Shown piece by piece: positions 12,389 through 24,419 of a stretch of 64,000 nt of DNA; within the stretch, counting starts at the first letter, position 1, and each line of letters opens with the position of its first letter. The notes beneath the pieces are model-generated. The model was not told where the DNA came from. It did no database searches and saw only the letters and a program-made list of their open reading frames with translations. Origin of the DNA: Euwallacea fornicatus (lineage: Eukaryota > Arthropoda > Insecta > Coleoptera > Curculionidae); contig NC_089543.1 in the NCBI RefSeq assembly GCF_040115645.1, positions 5,332,001-5,396,000 of the forward strand, written 5' to 3'. The position numbers and the translations under genes were made by a program.

Positions 12389-15300
12389 GGCAGAAGTGAG
12401 ATTTCAAACGAGTAAAATACTGATTAACGTACAGAGAGTTTTCTATAAAGTCGACCCCCATCTACCGCATCCATGTTGAATTTGCAAGGATTTGCGATGC
12501 TTTCTTTTGCTCGTCCTGCGTGTTCTTCTCTTGACGGAGTCTCTAATTTCTAAGAATATTTCATATAGCATTCTCTATTAGCAAAAGGTTAACTGTAAAT
12601 CAATGATTGAAAAAATTCGGTATCAAATTAGAGGACGTGGAATGCGCTGTCAAAATGTTTACACAAATATTGGGACACCCTGTACATTTAGATTACTCAT
12701 AAAAATACAAGACATAATATGAAAGTGTAAAGCGTTTCGCTCTAACTGAAACCTTTTTCATGTTACGTCCCCGAAAGTGCATGCTAGGGCATGATTTATT
12801 AAACGCAATTATCTCGAAAACCGTTAAAAATTGCAATAGGGAATGTCACATGAAATATCTTTTCAATTTCGAGACGAACTCAAAAATGAGAAAAAATACA
12901 TGGTGTACCATCTATCCACAGAAACGCAGCTGCGCTAGAAAAGAATGAAGTAAAGAAAATTTTGAGTGCCCGAAGAACTTGAAAATTGAAAATCGGCGGA
13001 GGTGTAAGAAGGTTGATTGGGCGAACGCGATCTGGGGATAAAAGCTGAGACAGAAACGTAGTAACTTATGACCTCCGTTGTTGAGCGATATTTCTAACAT
13101 TTAGCTATATATTTAACAACACTTTGCCGTTTTCACGTCCTAGTGGGGCTCGTTAACAACCCAGTGAACAAACACGTACAAACACGTAGGTATGTAAGTG
13201 CTTACTATACATTTAACAATATTTCCAAGTTGACCGATCTAGTGTATACCCGGCTATAAACCGGTATAATTTTTTTGTTCTCAGACTAGCCGTGAATGAG
13301 TACGAGTGCTAATGCTCCTTCTTTTTGTAAGTACGCAAGACTAGTTTTTTCGAGTAATAATAGAAAATGACTTCATTACTGACGACCAAGAACGGAAACG
13401 CTATTTAAATTATTATTTTAAGTAATAGTCTTTACGATTAACGTAAAACAGTTCAAACCAACGCTAATGAATTTCGTTTTTTTGTTTTTGGAGCTTCAGT
13501 CTTGCCAAAATTTACGAACCTTAAAACATAGCAGTAAAGCGATAAAACTCTAACCAAAAGCCATAAAATTTTAGGGATGTCGAATAGGGTATGCTTCGGA
13601 TAGAAATTACCCCTAATTCATAGAACTGTCTCCGGTATATCATCTGGTCAGCAATTTTATTATTTCCCTGAGCTGGTGTTGTCGACCATAAACGTCGGTT
13701 TGCTTCTCGGATTTAATAATATTTAGTAAAGGTTCCCAAAAATAAGGACCTAACTGTTTCATATGGTTACTTGGTCCATTAATTCTTTCGCCTCGCTCTT
13801 CAGAAAACTGCTATTTTCTACGGAGGGAATAAAATTCTTGGATAAAAAGGTTTAGTAGGTACTCGGGAGTATTTTAAAAAAGGAAGTTTTATGGCTCATG
13901 ACCTGCTTTTTGTATTTCTGCCTAGTGATCTCAACGTGGCTGTATTTTTAAGCTCTCTCTCTGCACTGCTGAACCTGGCAATACAACTAAAGCGAAACAG
14001 TGTATCCCTAATGATGCGAAAAAATATAAATCTAATAAAGCCCATTAGTGTCATTAGGTCTGTAAAAAAACATACCTGCTGGTATATACGAGTAAAATAA
14101 ATAATGCTATCAGGCGGGGTTGATATATGGACACTGGGGTATAAAATTGTTTCTTTCCACGAAATTAGTGTGGTTTTTAGAATTCTCTGTCATTCTTCTA
14201 AAGCTATTTAAATGTTTTATTAAGTAAGCGCAATATTTTTAAATTCTAGCAAGGCACGCAAGAAACTTTTTGCTTCTTTTGTATCTCTCAAGTCTCAAGA
14301 ACGGTGGCTGATGAAGATATAAATTCGTCAAAAGTGTTTCTTCTTAGTGGTAAAATCACGATGAAGCATCGCACCTTACCGGACACCACAGAATTTTGCA
14401 CATCGCCTTTTATTATAGTTCATTTGTATAGTTTCTTAAGAACAAAGAGGCAGTAAAAATTCCTGATTCAGATAATGATGGTGCCTCGCCAAATGCATTA
14501 ATGTGATTATAATTATTAGATATGTTCTGATCATGTTAAATTTGGTCTGGTCCCACAAGCGGCGCCATATATTCTGATCATCTACCCTCAACGTACATTG
14601 GATCCTTCCACCGGACCGAATATGTGGGGTAATGGTGATTAAACGCAGCGTGCACTGTTGCCGTGTGAAGGGAGTGGGAGGTCGAGAGGACTAATCACAG
14701 AGCAAGCTTCTCGCCGCTGTGAGGGGTGAGGTGAACCTCAAGGTGTCCGGCGAGGGTTGATGCTTCAATATGGTTTTATCCTGAAGCGTTCTGTCACTTT
14801 CGGTAACGCGTTCCGCCCTTAACAAGGTAGTATTGAAAGTTCAGGGAAGCAAATTATGTCGAAAATGCTCATTTTCAAAACACCAAGATGCTAAAATTTG
14901 ACTTTGGAAAACTTTTTTATTCTTTTTGTCTGCCGCCGTTCATGAAATAAATCACACTCACGTTTACTCAAATAGTAATATTTCTGCAGAGAGAGTATGT
15001 GGATGAAGTCTGGCGTTCCTCAATACTTTGACGTGGTTGTTGCTTCTGACACCCCGAAGGAGCAGTTCGATACAGCTTTTTCGGCGTGACCCTCCTGTAT
15101 CAGGTCTTCCCAATATTTTTAGTTCAATATTTATGCCCCTGCATGTTATTATGACACATAAATGAAAAGAATGGTTTCAAATTAAGTTTAAATGTTGTCT
15201 CGTGTGCGTGTGCCTGGGATAAAGCGATATTCTCATGCAACTTTCCGACCTACTTACTAGCACATTCAGAAATTGAAGACAGCCGTTCTTTTCAATTTCT

Positions 15301-18039
15301 ATTGTAAATTTTATGGTTACAGAGTTTCTACATATTTATTTAAAAATCCTGCAAAATCATATTATAAGAAACTTCGAAGCAGCAGGGCAATAATGGGCCC
15401 ATCACTCCACGATTTCTATTTGTACCCCCTCCCCCCCTCACTCTTTCTCTTTCTGGTCCCTGGAGTGTCGTTGCATGCACTGTCCTTATTATGTCAAGAA
15501 TTGAAGCCGATCTTAGAGCAACTTCAAAACTCCGTACTTTCCTGAGTAGATTTTCTTCTAAAAAACTTAGACTTTTGATGAAATGTTCACTATTATTCTA
15601 TAGCCCTGCCGTTGGTTGGTGTCTTCCTTTCGTTGAATTTTTATAACTTTTCATTATGCTCTTCTATTAATTTTAAGAAGATCGCTCCATTACGCTCTTC
15701 TAATTTATGGTCTTCCGTTTCTTCAAATTTTCATCAGATGTCACGCAGCAGCCGTAATATCCTCCACGTATTTTGTAGTTAACCTCGGACTGAAAGAATG
15801 CAAGTTTGGCATTGTCTGGAATACGGTATGGCGTGCCGAATTACCAGGGATTGTCGCCATTATGTGAAAACCAAGTTAAAACAACTGTGAAAACAACAAC
15901 ACTTCTCATCAAAGATAAATGTACCGGCTCTACGCATGAATCGTACAGCGCGACTTGTAATAGTCATCTGGCCCTATGCAGCGAAACTTGTACTAGGCCG
16001 TTATCAATATGTCCGGGCGGCCGGTAAATCGCCGTGATGCGATTGGCCAGTACGGCTCAGTATAATATATGCATTTTAAGTGTAGTCATGAAAATATTAA
16101 TTCAATGTTGGTTACTTGTAATGATATCGCTTTTGAGACTGTGATTAATTATTACAGACTAATCGCATATCACGCTAAAACGTGCCAGATGTAATTCAGT
16201 ATGTGACTATGACTGATTTAAGTTAATTTAATTGTTTTTTTATAATTAATGAATTGTGCTCGCAACGTCACCAATCCCCAGCTCCGTACTTTTACCGGTA
16301 ACGTCTCAAATCACTGAAATCACTGGACGTTTCATCGTAGTAATTATTACGTAAGTCTTTCCAATCTAGATCGAGAACACTAGCGGACATTTGAGCCGTT
16401 GCTTGCCACATCGAAGCACGCCAATGATATGGAGTCCAATAGACACTCTAAAGCTGCAAACTCAAAAATATGGAAATCGAGCGGAACAATAAATCTGGAT
16501 AATTAAAGTAGGCTAAAACTTGCAGAGTCTGAAAGGCTCCATATCATCCGTTAAGGCTTAAGCCTTGCTCTCTGGTAGTCTCTAAATTTCGCGTTAATAT
16601 CAGGTTCATACCGGTTTTGAAAGGCTTGTTTGATAGTTGTAGACAACGACGCATTATTAGTGGAAAATTCACAAATTACATATTTTTGCTGTTTTCCAGA
16701 CATACAGGATACGCCACAGCTATTGCCAGGGACATATGTCCTCTAATCGACCAACACAATGGCACATTACTGTATAATCGATCTTTTGCCAGACCGGTTT
16801 ACCGCGCCTGCGTCAATCATTTATTTGTTTTGGTTAACGCACGTGTGTGTTAAGAATCCGTAACACCGCCGTGAAAACATTTGTTTTCAAGACTGCTACC
16901 TCCGTTCGTTTTGTTCACTTTCGCAGGAGGTTGCGAGAAAAGTATAAAGTTTTGGTCCAAAAAGCGGAAATGTTCACCTTGGACAGTTGCAAAACGACAC
17001 GTTACTAAATGAAATGCGAATTAAAGGTACCACGCCTAAGTTCAACGAAGTGTGCTTTCATTTCACATGTTAATGAGAATTTTAAATAGTAATTTCAAAA
17101 ATAAAGAGTGGAATTAAATTGAAGGGCAAATGTACCAATTATTCACTGTTTCAATACGATAAGGTTTTTAGAGTATTTTGGAGAATTAAAATATGGGAGA
17201 ATCAATATTATTGCACTCTAGTTAAATCTGCTTAAGTGGATATTGGTGCGGAAATGAATAGACCATAAATAATTGAATTCCGAAACGAAATGAAATTTTT
17301 GTTTTAATAAGTCGAGTCATCGCAAGCGGGATAGATTACAAAATATTACATTAAGCAAACAAAGGGAATTTTGCGCTGTAAACGATGCTAAATTCAATAG
17401 CATCAATAAGGCACCGAACCACCTTATCAGTGTTTATTTTAGACTGAAAAGGATTTGCTTTTTACACGGATCCGCCGTAATAAATACACTGTCACTTTTT
17501 ATGAATGACTTCCTGAAAGGTTACCGTGAACTTCATACGGGAATCCATGTTTTAGAAATAAATTGCCGATCAAAATAACACTCAAGAAGTCAAAAAATGG
17601 AATGCCATGGAGCAGGAGTGACAAATTGAGATTACTGGTTTCCAGGGTTACAGAAATTTTAAAAAAGATTGGATAGGTACAGATTTCTGTGAGTATTGGA
17701 GCCCCGAAATTGAGGGGTTTGAACGCTTCAACTTTCACTTTTCATCGCGCACGGAATCATCTGGTCATATAGAAATCAAACACTAATCGTGCGTTAGATA
17801 AATTGGGTAAAATCACATTTCTATTTCGCCTTGAGGCTCCGGTGGTTAAAGACGCCCCAGTGAGTCCCAAGCCAAGAGTCACACCACTGCACGTGGCCAA
17901 AAATACCCTCAAGGCTTTTCCGTTATCTCATTTTCCGTATTTAGTGAACATCATAATTGAAGATCTTTCTTGCTCCCTTCTAAGAGACGACTGTTAATAA
18001 AATTTGAATAATTTTAATAAAAGTATACACAAACTCATA
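12389..18039. other. No gene recognised; one solitary transposon-like end and one GC-richer block
   Basis: A solitary terminus TGGGACACCCTGTACATTTA lies at 12671-12690, with no inverted partner nearby. A GC-richer block spans about 14560-14780. A pyrimidine-rich tract (C and T runs) lies at about 15422-15463. None of the open frames here resembles a known protein. Confidence 0.5.
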
Positions 18040-18041
18040 TA

Positions 18042-18914
18042 CAAGGTGTTTCATAAACATACCAACGAACTTTCAGGGTAGAGTAGAACTCGCAAAAAGG
18101 AATATTTAGACCGAACAAAGTCAGGTCCGAAATCGCTTTGTGTCTAAGATGCAGAGTTTCATACAGATTTATTTTTTGAAATATTAAAAAATGTTTCAAA
18201 AACGGTTTGAAATGAGGTCATCAAATTAGCGACACGTTATGGCGGGATAAATGTGCATGTCCCGGAGTAGAAGAAATATTTCCACCTACAACAGTGGCCC
18301 CGCGCAGTCATCCAACGTTTCTACATGTGTAAATAGCTCAGAATTTAACGGAACCATACTTCTGCAACGAGACATGTTTCACACATGTTTGTCTTCATGT
18401 CCTCTCCCTATACTAAAAGAAAACTAAATTAATTTTTCCTAAAGAATAAAAAAAAATCGCACTTGGAAGCGTATATAGGTTTTTTGGTAGGCAGGGGAAT
18501 GAGAAATTATTTTTAATCTTGAAACCGGCTACTTGAGCAACAAAACGCTAGGAGGCCATTTTTATTAAGAATTGATGGATTATTAAAAAATATACTCATA
18601 TTAAGAAAAGTCAGTGGCGTGCCATTTTTTTCGTTAAAAACACCCCATTGAATGGCCACACGGACACCATTCGTGTAGGCGGAAATATTCTGTCTAATCC
18701 ATAACATGCACATTAACCCCGCCATAGCGTGTCCCTAATTTCATGTCCTCATCCCAAACCGTTTTTGAAATAATAAAAAGAAATAGAAATGAATTCAGCA
18801 TTCTGTGTCTTGAAAACGAAGCGGTTTCGGACATAACATTATTCGATATTAATATTTATTTTTACGAGCTCTACATGTCCTGAAAGTTTGTCGGTATGTT
18901 CATCAGATACCTTG
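18042..18914. mobile_element. Long-inverted-arm MITE (mariner-type ends)
   Basis: The left end starts CAAGGTGTTTCATAAACATA. The right end, reverse complemented, starts CAAGGTATCTGATGAACATA. Each is flanked by TA, the mariner/Tc1 target site. The match continues far inward: words such as CGAACTTTCAGGG / CAAACTTTCAGGA, TTTCAAAAACGGTTTG, ACACGTTATGGCGGG / ACACGCTATGGCGGG and ATATTTCCACCTACA / ATATTTCCGCCTACA occur in both arms. The arms cover about 18042-18318 and 18646-18914, leaving a core of about 327 bp with no recognisable transposase. The element is non-autonomous, and its transcript would fold into a long imperfect duplex. Confidence 0.85.
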
Positions 18915-18916
18915 TA

Positions 18917-21140
18917 TATGTCAGGAACGCAAATTCACGGGATTTATCGTAACTTCCTGCGAAGTAGACAATTTGGAGGACGTTCAGAAGCGGCACCAAA
19001 CATTATGTTCAAAAGGGACGATTTTAAAAAATATGAAGCACATTGGAGACACTGCTCACCTAATTGTGATTTAGTCGTCTGTCCAGCATACAATCAATTC
19101 TTGTAGTCGTTTAAAGCATGGTGAAATTAAGAAACAAATTAATTTAAGGGAAATAGGAGCGTAATAAATTTTAAGACCGAAATAACAAACCGCCTTTATC
19201 AGGAGCGACGATTATTCAAGTTCAACTACTGAATAAGGAAGTTATCACACACATTAGAAAATGCTGGCTGGATGCCAAATCCAGGAATCCGGCGTCGGTT
19301 AGCGCTTAAATACAGTATGTTCCAGAAAAAGTTTGTCAAAACAAAGTTTTGAATTATGAACCTCCATTAAACATAGTTTGTCGCGATGAGCTGACGTATT
19401 TTTTGAAAGTTATTTCCCAAAACTGCACCTAAATTGGTTTATATTTGGACGAGCAATATCTCACAGCACAGCCACGGAACTCGAACCACTACCTTATTAA
19501 CCTAATCATCAATTCGCCATATGGCTCGACGGGCCCGGGTCAAACTCATCATTTAACAGCGAGTAACTTCCTTGACCATATTATTAGGAAGATGCGGAAT
19601 CTATTAATGGAAATTGTAATTTCAACTCGGAAAGTACTGTTAGAATATTACAGAGGTGTAAGGCAACTTCGAGCATTCCTTTATATTCGTGTTTCATGCA
19701 ATATTTCGTATAGATGGGCAATAAAAGCCAAGCGCACTGTTACAATATTGCAGCTTTTGCTTCGGAAATAAAAACCTGGCAAACTGATTACAACACGTGA
19801 CAAAAATAGTTGCAACCTTGTTTTAGCATTACTGTACATTGCAACAGAAATACATTACATGTTGCATGAATTTAAGAGATTTGTTCGGACGTAAAGGCAC
19901 AACGCAGCAAAGTTTGGAAAAGTGCTCTTCTAGACCTTTATCTCTCGCTTTCAATTTCGAATAGAGAATGAAAACCGTAATAAAACAGCGTGGAAACGCA
20001 ACATTTTAAGTCAACAATGTGTGCAGTAAGGTTGCGAAACTACCTACTCGAAATTGGGGCAATACACAGGCTCATCGATGGGCTTTTAGTAGAAAAGAAC
20101 CAGATGTAAGAAACATGCAATTTATGGAGTTTAAGAATGTTTCACGTCTGATTTAGAGAGCTTTGTGTCCTAGATAAAGACCTATATTAGCCTTTTTGCC
20201 GCGAAATTACGTTCAACGCAACATGACTTCGCTTCTAATAAATTACTAAAACTGCTTTGTTAAAAAAATTTGATCTGCATGACACAGCAGCGATTACAGA
20301 AGGTTGCTGTAAACGTGTGTTAACGTCAAAAACATCATTTGCATATAAATTTTTTTTTAAACAAACGAAGCGTCGGTTCCGCGCAGCGAGCTGGCAACAA
20401 CGCGGCATGCGAGATGATTCTAGAACGCCGCAGAATCTCGAATGTTCGGTTCAGCTGGGCAGATTTCGCGAGACCTGTCGAAAATCGCGTTCCTTGATAG
20501 ATTTCGAAATATTTCATCTTCAGTATTCCACATAGTTATATTGTAAAAGGGTCTTCGGAGAAACCATCAGATCGACTAGCTGGGCGGCAAACACTTCGCA
20601 TTCCAATAGCGAAACGTTTCATTCCATACATTCAAACGCAGATTTTTTCTCAAAAAAAAAAAAAAATGCATATCCCAATTTCGGAAATTCCAAAATTCAA
20701 TTCACGACCGAAACAGAGTTAGAACTCACTGTTATCTCAATAAAGGTTCAAAGCACCATGCGAGTCAAAGGAAGGGGACGCCTCGATCTGAACTAGCGAA
20801 GAGAATTTGCGAATTGTTGGAAACTGGAAAAAAGAAGTGGGAGCGGTATTGAATTGAATTGCCGGAAAAAGAGAGCTGGAAACTGAATCTCTTAAAAAGG
20901 GCGTTTGGTTGGAATAACTACGGCTAAACAAGGGTTCAAGGGACGAATTCATTAACAAATTCCGTAAGTCTTAGTTAAGAAGAATGCAGGAGTTGTAGAT
21001 GAAGGGTCCGGATATTCCAACCGAAAGCCTTCGGAGACTGATATTCGCCAAAATCTAACGAATCGAGTCATACCGATTGCTGTAGAAGCATTGGTTTCGT
21101 ACAATTTTATAGCTTCAAATCTATCAAACTGCTTTTTGTG
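18917..21140. other. No recognisable gene
   Basis: AT-rich sequence. A solitary TACAGTATGTTCCAGAAAAA terminus-like string occurs at about 19312-19331 without a partner. The open frame at 19445-19771 has no family resemblance and no conventional start. A 15-base A run lies near 20652. Confidence 0.45.
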
Positions 21141-21188
21141 AAATTCCCTTGGGGTCACAGACAGATACACAAAACCCCAAGGGAAATT
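21141..21188. repeat. Inverted repeat with 15-base arms
   Basis: AAATTCCCTTGGGGT at 21141-21155 is the near-perfect complement of ACCCCAAGGGAAATT at 21174-21188, with an 18-base loop. It is too short for a typical animal microRNA precursor. No function is known. Confidence 0.65.
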
Positions 21189-21286
21189 AAGAACACACTT
21201 TTCACTGACCTAACACTGATTCCCAAATTAGAACTATTCATCGGGAAACGTTCTAGAGCCAGTCGATCTATTGCACAACTCAATGA

Positions 21287-21472
21287 CCAAGAAATTGCTC
21301 CATATGGGAGCAGCAGGCAATCAACGATGAAGTTAAAGATGATGAAGTACCTTCCGGTGACGCATTAGTTGTACCATTGATCAATGTGATTCGTTCGCTG
21401 TTCGACACAAAAGAAGTATTAAAAAAGTGTTGCGGTATTCTTTGCCTTAACCTTTTGAAGTTACTAATGTAA
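21287..21472 (+). other. Unrecognised short open frame with protein-like composition
   Basis: This frame follows a TGA and runs 61 codons to TAA. The middle reads EQQAINDEVKDDEVPSGDAL, followed by VVPLINVIRSLFDTKEVLKK. The mixture of charged and hydrophobic residues is more protein-like than the surrounding chance frames. There is no ATG in the early part and no clear splice site. It could be a fragment of a decayed element or gene, or chance. Confidence 0.2.
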
Positions 21473-23187
21473 GCCCTTAGTATATGCCTTCGCTTGTTCT
21501 GCGACTTGGAACTGCTCAGTAGAGCAATCTTCATAAATCTGTGAGGTGTCACTGTCCATTGAAGAATAATAATTAATGAGCTTTGGACGAATTAATTACA
21601 ATAGAGCTCTGGGGTAACCACAGTATTTAATTTACTTTCGGGATTGAGACGTTTCGTTAGTTATATTATGGTTTCAGTTAACATAGACAGAGCTTATTCT
21701 TCATTTCACTGACCTTACTTAGACCATCGGATATATAGTATTTGAAACAATTCCTGCCTTATGCGAAACGAATTTTTTGCCGAGTTCCATAAACTATGCT
21801 CAACCAGAAGGTAGATGAAAAAAAACATCTCCAAATAAGATAGCATCCCCCGGAACAATCTTTGATTGAGGCAGTAGGCTGCAACCTCGGGAAGCAGGGA
21901 AAACGTCACACAATGAGGCACATTTTCTTGGGAAAAACGAAACCACTATCGGCGCGACCTTTCTTCCTGGGTTCATGGTGTATTGCGTTTTCTAAAACTG
22001 CAGTCAACCACTACCTCCTCCGACTTATCACGTCATAATATTTATCTCAAACGCTGCATGCACTTTGTTGGGTGTATAAACATTAATTTAAACGAAACAC
22101 CACTTTTCAATTCATTTAAGGTGAACAGGCCCATTGAATGCTGTCTCTACACTTAAGGCCTGGCTGGAAATGGTAAACTGCCAGGTGTAAATTAAACATT
22201 GAACATTCCTTAAATTTGCATAATTACTTAAAATCTTTTTATGACTCGAGTATGGCAATATGTAGTTCTAGAGATGGGCATAAAGAAGAGTTGAAACATA
22301 GATTTGATTCCTATCTAACGAACATTCCAATTACGAGGCTGTATTCCTAAGGTACGGCCAATATGTAAACTGTTCCGGAACTCGGGCCTCTCAGGTAGAA
22401 TGTTAATTTTAAATAAACACAATTTAGTATTTGTGTTCGTTGACTTCGTGCCTGTTGGTTTATCTAATAAACTAAAAAAACCGTTAAAGTGATGAGCCAA
22501 GGAAGAAATAAGACTTATTGTTGAGAAAGTAAATACCATGAATACCATAGAGTTATGGGCGTTTTGGCCAAATATTTATGCTGGTAATGGGAAACGGCAT
22601 CTTTATCGATGGGGGGTAAGGAATTCATTGTACCTCTTAACCCGCGACAGAAAGTCATATTTTTATCTGAATTGGTCATATAATAATTTCCTAGAGAAAT
22701 CTAATACGAAGGGAACTTGTTAGATTGAATTATATCCTCGTAGCGCTAGAACTGCTTCTAAAATTACTTTATTTGTCAAGTACTATTCGTCGCCTACAAA
22801 TCTCATTGCCAGATCTTATTATGCTGCCTGACGATGGCGTAACCTAAATACGTATTCATTTTTGCCATATTTTCTGGAAGTGAAAATTTGTTTGATAAGT
22901 TCTAGCATCCTGCAAGGCTTCCTACATGAATTCTCCACTACCTTCCTTTCCATTATTACGCCGCCCCCACATCCTGTGCTTCCCCACATAATCTCAATTA
23001 GGGGCGGCCTAAATTTAATTTTTTCTCTACCGTATGGCGAGGCTCTATAGCCGTGAATCACTTAGCACAGTCGAAATATCGAAATTGGACTATTTCAGTT
23101 AGATTCGCATCTCACTGTTGTATTCGCCTTTCATCCCCCCTCACGTTGCTTATTTTGTTGCCTGGTTTTTATTATACCGGGCGATGT
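21473..23187. other. No recognisable feature
   Basis: AT-rich DNA with no coding or repeat signal that I can support. Confidence 0.5.
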
Positions 23188-23189
23188 TA

Positions 23190-24417
23190 GGTAAATGGGA
23201 CAAGCAAATGTTTCGAAGTCGGCAAGATCTGCAAAAAAAAAATTTTCGAATGAAGTCTTTTTCATTTTCGGAGGTTCAATTTTTCATGTTGTCAATTTTT
23301 GTTCAAAAGCACGTTTAATTGTCGATTGGGATCAACTTCGTTTTTTCAAATAAAATACCCAATTTTTTTTTTTTTTGAGATGTGAATTCTTTGTTGACAC
23401 TAAATATACGTTTACTTGAAAGATTTTTTGGTGAAAATGAAAAAGCCCTTAATAATATTAAATGCACAATGAAGGTTTTATTAAGCTATTTGAGCAATTC
23501 TATTTGTCATGTAGTAAATTTTACTTTATTATAAAAAAAAATCAATCCAACAAATGTTCAGAGCAGTCGACAATCCTGTTTTGAAATGATTGTGTGGTAT
23601 TTTCTAGCATTTCAATGTAATGCTTCGATTTAATCCCTTCGGCAGTAGTTGGCACTCGATCATAAACGATACGTTTCAAATGATCCTACAAAAAAATTTG
23701 GTGAACTCAAATCTGGTGATCGCACTGGCCAGTCCACTGCGCGACCAAGTCCAATCCACTTTTGTGGCGAATGTCCATTTAAAACTCATTGGATATTTCT
23801 GGCATAATGACAAGGACAGCCGCAATGTTGAAATCTCATCGTCAACCTTCGCCCCCTAAATTGATTTCTTCCACATGTGCCGAATCTTTCAGCAAAACAG
23901 CCCGATATTTTTGTGCATTGAGGTTTCCATCAATGAAATATGGCCCAATGAGATGTTTGCTTAAAATACCACACCAAACATTCAAAGTCCATGGTCGCTG
24001 TTTTTCCACTTCACGGAGCCAATGCGGACTCTCAATCGACCAATAAAGCATGTGGTGACGATTCACTTGACCGTGGTTTGTGAAGCATGATTCATCCGGA
24101 AATAGTACATTTGAAGAAATAATTGTATGTTCGTGGGATGTATTTTTGTTTTTTTTTTTATCTAGTATTATTGCGATTTTTATAACTTTCAACAAAAATA
24201 GTTTTCGGTTGAGACGTTTAACCGTCGACAAAGAATTCAAATCTCCAACCGGAATTGGGTGTTTCATCTGAAAAAACGAAGTTTAACTCAAGTGACGGGT
24301 GAAGGTGACTTTGGGAAAAAATTGACAGTACAAAAGGGTGAGTCCCCGACAATAGGAGACTTTATTCAAACATTTTTTCTGAATTCCCTCGATTTCGAGA
24401 CACTTGTCCCGTTTATC
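23190..24417 (-). mobile_element. Mariner-like transposon with about 250-270-bp inverted arms, internally deleted
   Basis: The left end reads GGTAAATGGGACAAG and the reverse-complemented right end reads GATAAACGGGACAAG. Both are bordered by TA. The arms continue inward with AACTTCGTTTTTTCA(A/G)AT, ACCCAATT and TTTGAATTCTTTGT(C/T)GAC-type matches, covering about 23190-23462 and 24165-24417. Between them, on the minus strand, is a transposase remnant. At 1228 bp the total is close to the usual mariner length, but the arms occupy space normally coding for the N-terminal DNA-binding domain, which is missing. Confidence 0.85.
23548..24120 (-). pseudogene. Mariner-type DDE transposase remnant
   Basis: Reading on the minus strand, the first catalytic region is intact (VLFPDESCFTNHGQVNR), followed by MLYWSIESPHWLREVEKQRPW and NVWCGILSKHLIGPYFIDGN, which is characteristic of an IS630/Tc1/mariner transposase family widespread in insects. 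Frameshifts and stops follow. The second catalytic aspartate region reads QHCGCP where QDGCP is usual. The third reads SPDLSSPNFF where the catalytic D has become N. The end reads DHLKRIVYDRVPTTAEGIKS. With two of three catalytic residues lost and the N-terminal helix-turn-helix part absent, it is non-functional. The open frame upstream of residue 50 or so (24267-24121) is mainly inverted-arm sequence, not transposase. Confidence 0.85.
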
Positions 24418-24419
24418 TA

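Noticed and set aside
24121..24267. Apparent N-terminus of the mariner transposase
   Set aside because: The sequence is inverted-arm DNA matched on the opposite side of the element and does not resemble the helix-turn-helix N-terminus.
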